Below are positions 8,397 to 13,406 of a stretch of 13,406 bases of DNA, in pieces. Position numbers and translations under genes: made by a program. The DNA is from Thoreauomyces humboldtii (Eukaryota > Chytridiomycota > Chytridiomycetes > Spizellomycetales > Powellomycetaceae): assembly GCA_027596035.1 (NCBI GenBank), contig JADGJA010000641.1:1-13406 (forward strand), read 5' to 3'. The notes below the pieces were generated by a model. It was not told the DNA's origin. It searched no databases and saw only the letters and a program-made list of their open reading frames with translations. Within the stretch, counting starts at the first letter, position 1. The number at the start of each line of letters is the position of its first letter.

Positions 8397-10954
8397 ATGG
8401 TCGCTGCCGCTTCACCCGTGGTTACCCTCGCCGGTGTTGGCTCGCGGCCAAATGCACTTGTGATTGTACGTTGCGTCTGCCAGGGCACCCTGTCTTGGAG
8501 TTGATGGTGTTATTTGGTTCCCCGAGCATTTGGATTGAAGGGTTCTCAAACGTCGTTGCTCGGTTCTACGATGTAGGAACCTCGGTCGAAGGATCCACAG
8601 TACCCATGCGTGTCTTTCGAGTTTCATGGCACTCCTTTCCTCCTGGACTGTGCCCTCCTGCCCCTTCGGTCTCGACCGCCCACAAATCTGATCTCGCCAA
8701 AAGCGGAAAGGCGTGAGGACGGAACTTATGAACCTAGCTTGGAATCGAAGCATGCTTCCCTACGCTCGGATCTGACGTTCGTCGTGCCCTCGTTCCCGAC
8801 CGACAACGTGGAATGTGTGCTCATCAGCAACGCCTACAACATGCTGGCGCTTCCGTTCCTCTCGGAATTTTCAAGGTTTGAGGGCAGGATCCTCGCAACG
8901 GATCCGACCGTCGAGTTTGGGAGGTGTGTGCGAGCTCGGGTCGGGGGGTTTCATCGGAATGTACCTTTGATTACCCCGCTCGTGGTCGGTTCAGGCTACT
9001 CATGGAGGATCTCGTAAATACCTTTGCGATGTGCGTAAGCGAGCTGTATGTAGGGGGATCACGAGCTGACATGTCCCGATATTTGGATCTGAAAAAGTGA
9101 TGTCGAAACCGGATGTACCCGAAATCCCGTGATGTTCAACGGTCAGCTTCACCCTATGTATTCTCTGCACGACATCGAGGAATGCATACGGAAGATCGAA
9201 CGAGTCCACTATTCGGAATTGGTGGTACGCTCCGATCGGTATGACTGTCAGTGAGCCGGCCAGACTCATCTCGTTGCGCTGTCAGGAACTCGATGCGCAC
9301 GGCGACAACATTCGCCTGCGAGCCATCAGCTCCGGGTTCTGTCTCGGAGGTTCCAACTGGATCGTCGAGTCTCCCAACGGGAGGGCCTCGTATGTGGCAG
9401 CGTCGTCCAACAGTCAGATCGGACACTCCGCGGTCATCGATCCGCGGCTGTTTGAGCCTTCCGATGCGATGGTCATCACCCAGGCGGCTGTGCGAGACGG
9501 CAGTCATGCTAACGTCGGATTGGCCGAGATGCTCAAGGCAGTAGGTAAGTTAAGATGCTACATAGCAGTATCCAGGTTTTTAGTGTTGATCGTCCCTTCC
9601 ACTCTACAAGTCAGCACTTTGGAGCAGCAAGGAAACGTTCTCTTTCCCGTTTATCCCTGCGGCTCGCTTTTCGAGCTGATCGCTTTCGTGTCCGAGTATC
9701 TCCAAGGCAGCGGTTTTGTGCACACACCTATGCACGTCGTTTCATCCGTGGCGAAGCGATGTCTGGCAATGGCCAACATCGAGGGCGAATGGTATCAAAA
9801 ACAAATCTTCGGATATCACACTAATTGCACGTTCCTGACAGTTCGTCTTCAAACCCCTGTTCAGGATGAGCGAGGACAAGCAAAGCGCGCTGTACGAGGC
9901 GCGCAAGCCTTTGAAGCACGGCGACCTGCTCGAAAATGGTCTCCTGTACCATCACGAGCACATGGAGACGGTGCTGACGAACCACAAAGGCCCGTACGTG
10001 GTGTTTGCGGGACACCCGTCCCTCTGTGCAGGGGACGTCATGTCGTTCCTCGACATCTGGAGCGAGGACGCGCGCAGTATGCTGGTCATCACCGGTGAGG
10101 TGGCTCTTTTCCATCCGAAAGGAAGGACTTTTTTCGGGAAACAGTGCTGACTGCTCCCCCTGCCCATCGCTCAGAACGACTGACCCCACACGTGAGCCCG
10201 GCGGCCTTGCAAGCGCGGATGCGCATGCGGGTATGTGTTGCACCTTTGGAGATCCGTCCGTCCAGCGAGGAACTCGTCGGCCGAAGCATGACCGACCATG
10301 CCTTGATCGCTCTCCGCGCCGGCGCGGAAGCAGGGCTCGTTGTCGGCACCGGAACGGGCGCACCATCGGCGTCGCTGAAGCCAGGGGAGAGCATCACCAT
10401 CCCATTCAAGAAGGACTTCGTGAGGGGACTGCTCATGGAAGAGGTAGGAGGAAGGGCTGCTTCTCAGAATATCGTCGTCGTCGTATGCTTATTTCAAGTG
10501 ACAGAGCGTGCTCAAGGTGATGGACAACAAGACACGCGTTTTCAAAGCAGAGGTCTCCGTCGATCCCAAGCGAAGGTGCACCATACAGACCGCGGTCACC
10601 CCATTCACGAAGCCGCTTCAAAACCGGGTGGCTGCTACTACTCTGGCCAGTCGTTGCGCAGAGGTAAGGTGGACCGCAGATCAGACATTCCCGGCCGTTC
10701 CCTCAATGTTCTCATGCCCTCTTTCCATCTATCTATGTTCTGCTTCTAACCCATTCTCCGCAATCCGACAGCTTGGATCGCCCCGAATCCAAGAGATATC
10801 GCTTGGAGTTGCCGTGGACTGGGACAACGACAGCCACCGCGTCGTTTTTGCCGATCGCGAGATTCGGATCGAATCCCTCAACGTGGTGACGCTGGGCGTT
10901 TTGCGACTTGCGGTGGCGCGCCTCATCGCAGAGTCAGATACCCCATCTGCCTGA
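8397..10954 (+). CDS. INTS9: Integrator complex subunit 9, inactive beta-CASP protein
   Basis: INTS9 is the non-catalytic partner of the INTS11 endonuclease in the nuclear Integrator complex, which cleaves snRNA and promoter-proximal RNA polymerase II transcripts. Exons are 8397-8465 (uncertain), 8601-8923, 8995-9045, 9098-9224, 9286-9544, 9611-9791, 9865-10094, 10175-10443, 10505-10663 and 10772-10954, totalling 616 aa (human INTS9 is about 658). Landmarks are FHGTPFLLDCAL, ECVLISNAYNMLALPFLSEF, GRILATDPTVEFGRLLMEDLV, SSGFCLGGSNWIVESP (205-220), GNVLFPVYPCGSLFELIAF, and GPYVVFAGHPSL (about 380-391) followed by DVMSFLDIW. The HxHxDH metal motif reads S-N-A-Y-N-M (99-104), so it should be catalytically dead, as in INTS9 and CPSF2. 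The GHPSL and LGGSNW blocks favour INTS9 over CPSF2. The 5' intron (135 bp, donor 8466) is long; an acceptor at 8621 is an alternative. Two introns (66 and 108 bp) are stop-free and in frame. Confidence 0.85.
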
Positions 10955-11039
10955 CTCGCTGGTGAAAAGAATTCGTACCGAATGTCACCGTACCGAACCA
11001 TTTGTTGGCCCGGTTAGAAACACGTCAAGGCGACCCGGT
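10955..11039. terminator. Short tail-to-tail interval between INTS9 and POP7
   Basis: Only 85 bp lie between the INTS9 stop (10952-10954) and the POP7 stop (11040-11042 on the minus strand). Both 3' UTRs and polyadenylation signals must lie here or overlap the opposing gene. No clear AATAAA-type signal is visible on either strand. The 'terminator' type is used only to mark a shared 3' end region. Confidence 0.4.
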
Positions 11040-12009
11040 TCAGAGGATGGGCGGTGCAACAGTCAACGGCAGTTCGGGCATGACGCCCGGTGGTGCTGGC
11101 ACTGCGGGCCCGGCAACTGAGGAGCTTGTGGCCGGTGGTTCGTTCACTGCATCGTTTGTAACCTTCACGATCCGAATGTGGACGGCAGAGTTCTGCCGTG
11201 TTTCTATCTTCAAATCGTCATCCTAGCGAAGTTTTGGTGATGAGGATAATAAATAAGAATCACAATGTGCCATGACAAAACTTGCCACATTCTCTGGCTC
11301 CACGTCGTCGGCCAACGTAACGGACGAGGTCGTCACTGCCAGTCTCAGCCTTCCGGGGTTCTGCTTCTGCAGGTGCAGAGCGAGTTCGATCGCGCGCTTG
11401 AGAGCGGCGCCGAGACCATGGACGGTGAGTGAAGTGAATCTACGACATTTCAGTGAGCACGATCCTCTCAGGGTGCACCCGACAAACCTAAACGCATGTG
11501 GTAACCTACCCGCGGCCGTCGATAAGCTTCTGAGCGTATCGGGTCTGAGCTCTCGCGTTCGAGCTGCGCGAGACGTAGATATCGGTTGCCAGGATGGCAG
11601 GGTGAGGTGCCGTGCGCTTGTGGCGGAGGTTGCGGTCGTATGCTGGTTCCGGTGGTGCGGGTTTCGCGGAGGTCTTCTTCGGCTCTTGAGAGGGCCGGGA
11701 GTCGGCCCCCTTCCGTGCCTTAGAGGGCGTGGGTCTGATACTAGCCAGCTCGGCCTCATCGCGCTTCCTCTTCCCTATGCTCGATGGAGTAGACTTTTCT
11801 GATGTAAGCGTCGCCGGTGTTGGCGTAGGTGGTACCGCTGCTGTGCTGGACGGTTCGAGCTGAGGAGCGTCGAGACCGGGAGGAGCAAGAAGTGTCGGGG
11901 AAACGACACGCTGCTGCAGGGGGAGAGCAGCGACGGTCGTTCCTGCCTGATGCCTTCGAGCATTCGGTTTCCTGACCTTTTTGATGAGGGCTTTGTTCCC
12001 GCGACCCAT
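11040..12009 (-). CDS. POP7: RNase P/MRP subunit Pop7/Rpp20, Alba-like
   Basis: Pop7 (Rpp20) pairs with Pop6 (Rpp25) and binds the P3 stem of RNase P and RNase MRP RNA in the nucleus and nucleolus, for tRNA 5' and rRNA processing. Inferred exons are 12009-11510, 11439-11289 and 11222-11040, with introns of 70 and 66 bp, giving 277 aa in frame. The Alba-fold signatures are ILATDIYVSRSSNARAQ (about 139-155), SLTVHGLGAALKRAIELAL (170-188), LRLAVTTSSVTLADDVEPEN (to 217) and RQNSAVHIRIVKV (226-238). The first ~130 residues are an extra basic, Pro/Ser/Thr/Lys-rich tail (GKRKRDE, PSKARKG) that looks disordered and nuclear-localising; the family is usually about 140 aa. The frame is open upstream of 12009 to about 12246, so a longer form is formally possible, but MGRGNKALIKKVRK is the best start (purine at -3, G at +4). 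The first donor of the second intron, GTGGCA, is weak. Confidence 0.87.
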
Positions 12010-12328
12010 TGCTTCCTTGCGGGATGTTGGCAGAATGTCAAACGACGAAAAACCGGTTGTCATTTCGGCCATGCATGACGGACAGAGGCTTCTCAAAGTA
12101 GGATTGACTGAACAGCCACCCCAACTTGCTGGTCTGTCAAAAGTGCCTTCAACTCTGCAAAACACCTTACGTAAGAGCGCTAGTGGTCCGTACTTGTTCA
12201 GATACATGAAGTCGACGTAGTCGTGTGGTCGTGTATATGTGTGCATGCATGTGTACGTATATCAAGGTATCAAAGTATTGTAAATCCTCTGCGCTGTCAC
12301 AAAAATCACAAGCCGCAAACGCCCCTCA
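12010..12328 (-). promoter_or_regulatory. Region between the unknown gene and POP7
   Basis: The genes on both sides run on the minus strand, so this 319-bp stretch should hold the 3' end of the unknown gene and the POP7 promoter and 5' leader. The minus frame of POP7 stays open back to about 12246, but that content is not recognisable. A 33-nt perfectly alternating purine-pyrimidine tract lies at 12230-12262. Confidence 0.45.
12230..12262. repeat. 33-nt alternating purine-pyrimidine tract
   Basis: Every step from 12230 to 12262 alternates purine and pyrimidine, mixing GT/AC, AT and CG/GC steps, and it contains GTGCATGCATGTGTAC. Such tracts can adopt Z-DNA or form weak hairpins around the central GCATGC palindrome. 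It lies about 220 bp upstream of the POP7 ATG. Confidence 0.6.
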
Positions 12329-13300
12329 TCAGCCCGGCAGCTCTTCCATGGCGGAGCGTATCGCAAACAGAAGCCAGTCATATATGGGCCGCATCATGCT
12401 AGCTCTCGCGGCGTCCGTCTGTGAGGGATCCATGAGGAAGGCCAGGTTGAAGGATGCTGGTTTTGACTGCTGCAGTAGGAGCGGCGATGGACATCTGTCG
12501 GCGGAAGTGAGGTCTGTGGATGCCGGGGAGAGTCTGAAAAAGGTCCAGGCGGATGCGGTGACGTCGAACACGCAGATCGGCCGCCTTCGAGCCTGGGACA
12601 CGTGCGCATAGCCAATGGCTTGCATGAAACCGTCGCCAACGGCTTCCTCGTCGCTAACGACTCCAACGAGCAGCAGATTTTCGACGCTCAGGTTCCCCTC
12701 GCCACGAAAAACGCCCGATAGACTCGTGAGGTGAGTCTGCTGCCCGAAAGTGCCGTGAAGCGTTCCGGTGAGGTATGGCACCAGAGAAACGGAATTTGCG
12801 GGGCACAGCGATATGGCGTTCACAAGTATCTGGTTGACCACGGCAGCGCTCTGTTCGACGGAGGGATTCGGCTTGAGGAGACCGAGGACGGTGGAGAGAA
12901 AAGGAGGTGGGAGGGTGGAGAGAGCAGGAACAGTAGGCGACCAAGGCGGAAATGGGGGCGACGGAACGCCCGCTGCTCTCAGGCGCGGCCAGCTGATCTT
13001 TCGAAGCGCTACCTTTTGGAAAGGGAAAGGGACTGGGAAGATCAGGAGCTGCGACGTTTGGATGAACGGCAACATGAAGCGAAAGTCTGTCAACGATACC
13101 TCCAGGACCCTTTCGTAGCCTTCCTCTCTTGCGTCGTTGTCGAGGGTCGCGGTGATTGCGGCCTTGAGGTCGGACATGGTGCCTTGCGAGGTCTCCTTCT
13201 TTGTCCGCTCGTCTTGTCCAACGCGCAGTTCGCAGTGATTCTGCTTGAGGTGGACGATGGGTCCGCCATGGGACGTCTGTGGAGTTGTGATGTCTGCCAT
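12329..13300 (-). CDS. Hypothetical protein, single exon, 323 aa
   Basis: I do not recognise this protein. The frame is uninterrupted from the ATG at 13300 (good context, A at -3 and G at +4) to TGA at 12331-12329. An upstream GTG near 13372 extends the open frame, but no other ATG lies between. The N-terminal ~40 residues are polar. A central Pro-rich linker (GVPSPPFPPWSPTVPALSTLPPP) separates two more ordered parts. The second contains SLCPANSVSLVPYLTGTLHG, ENLLLVGVVSDEEAVGDGF and ICVFDVTASAWTFFRLSP, then a C-terminal helical stretch (MMRPIYDWLLFAIRSAMEEL). No signal peptide or membrane span is evident. It shows codon-like, soluble-protein composition over its whole length, unlike the antisense frame at 12731-13327. 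It is the only gene here with no visible intron. Function is unknown. Confidence 0.65.
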   Translation of the reverse strand: MADITTPQTSHGGPIVHLKQNHCELRVGQDERTKKETSQGTMSDLKAAITATLDNDAREEGYERVLEVSLTDFRFMLPFIQTSQLLIFPVPFPFQKVALRKISWPRLRAAGVPSPPFPPWSPTVPALSTLPPPFLSTVLGLLKPNPSVEQSAAVVNQILVNAISLCPANSVSLVPYLTGTLHGTFGQQTHLTSLSGVFRGEGNLSVENLLLVGVVSDEEAVGDGFMQAIGYAHVSQARRRPICVFDVTASAWTFFRLSPASTDLTSADRCPSPLLLQQSKPASFNLAFLMDPSQTDAARASMMRPIYDWLLFAIRSAMEELPG

Positions 13301-13406
13301 GATCCCTCCGACCTCCTCCTGCCGTGACTCCCGTGCTGTGCGCGAGGGAGGAACGAAGGTAGCCGAGCCCACGCCGAGCTGTGCTGTGCTGAGCTGGGTG
13401 TGGGGG
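13301..13406 (-). promoter_or_regulatory. Upstream region of the single-exon hypothetical gene, cut by the window end
   Basis: This is the 106 bp before the ATG at 13300. It is G/C-rich on the plus strand, with GCTGTGCTGTGCTGAGCTG near the end. The minus frame stays open through much of it but lacks an in-frame ATG. Nothing else can be assigned. Confidence 0.35.

Noticed and set aside
9821..10436. Minus-strand frames of 115-181 codons opposite INTS9
   Set aside because: Arg/Ser-rich shadow translations of INTS9 exons that carry conserved GHPSL-type motifs on the plus strand.
8397..10954. CPSF2/Ydh1 (CPSF100) as the identity of the beta-CASP gene
   Set aside because: CPSF2 also lacks the metal ligands, but the SSGFCLGGSNWIVESP, TDPTVEFGRLLMEDLV and YVVFAGHPSL blocks fit INTS9 better, and the protein is too short for CPSF2.
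10970..11226. Plus-strand frame with attractive protein-like text after INTS9 (VPNHLLARLETRQGDPVQRM)
   Set aside because: The minus strand of the same DNA encodes the conserved Pop7 C-terminus (RQNSAVHIRIVKV) in frame with the rest of POP7, so the plus reading is a shadow.
12731..13327. 198-codon plus-strand frame opposite the hypothetical gene
   Set aside because: It is shorter, Arg/Gly-rich and low-complexity, whereas the minus-strand frame covers 323 codons with balanced composition and a well-placed ATG.
1..13406. tRNA, rRNA, snRNA, transposon ends, CRISPR arrays, long direct or inverted repeats
   Set aside because: None was seen by eye on either strand; short repeats such as GTCGTCGTCGT near 10470 are trivial.

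Overview
The window looks like nuclear DNA from a compact, intron-rich fungal genome. Six genes fill about 13 kb on both strands. I place 32 introns by reading-frame continuity between conserved blocks. They are 52-135 bp long, mostly 59-80 bp, nearly all GT..AG, often with a CTRAY-like branch site before the acceptor. Pyrimidine-rich tracts precede several start codons. A basidiomycete (or an early-diverging intron-rich fungus) fits best; the class cannot be named from sequence alone. Nothing bacterial, viral, CRISPR-like or transposon-like was seen.

Layout, left to right. (1) 260-2251 (+): an RFX-family transcription factor in at least five exons, with the complete winged-helix domain and the C-terminal dimerisation region. 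Coding-like sequence continues to about 2890 and may be further RFX exons. (2) 3361-5700 (-): NPR3, a GATOR1/SEACIT subunit that restrains TORC1, in seven exons and convergent with RFX. (3) 5701-5873: a 173-bp divergent promoter holding a perfect Gcn4/bZIP-type site. (4) 5874-8105 (+): the gamma subunit of eIF2B (GCD1/EIF2B3), in twelve exons. (5) 8397-10954 (+): INTS9, the inactive metallo-beta-lactamase/beta-CASP subunit of Integrator, in about ten exons. (6) 11040-12009 (-): POP7/Rpp20, an Alba-like RNase P/MRP subunit, in three exons and tail to tail with INTS9. (7) 12329-13300 (-): an unrecognised single-exon gene of 323 codons.

Two pairs are functionally suggestive. NPR3 and eIF2B-gamma both report amino-acid status (to TORC1 and to general amino-acid control) and share one short intergenic region with a Gcn4-type element. 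INTS9 and POP7 are both RNA 3'/5'-processing factors whose stop codons lie only 85 bp apart.

The exon models were built by eye. All five multi-exon models give a total length divisible by three with no internal stop, which is good internal support. The 5' end of INTS9 and the 3' end of RFX are the weakest parts.
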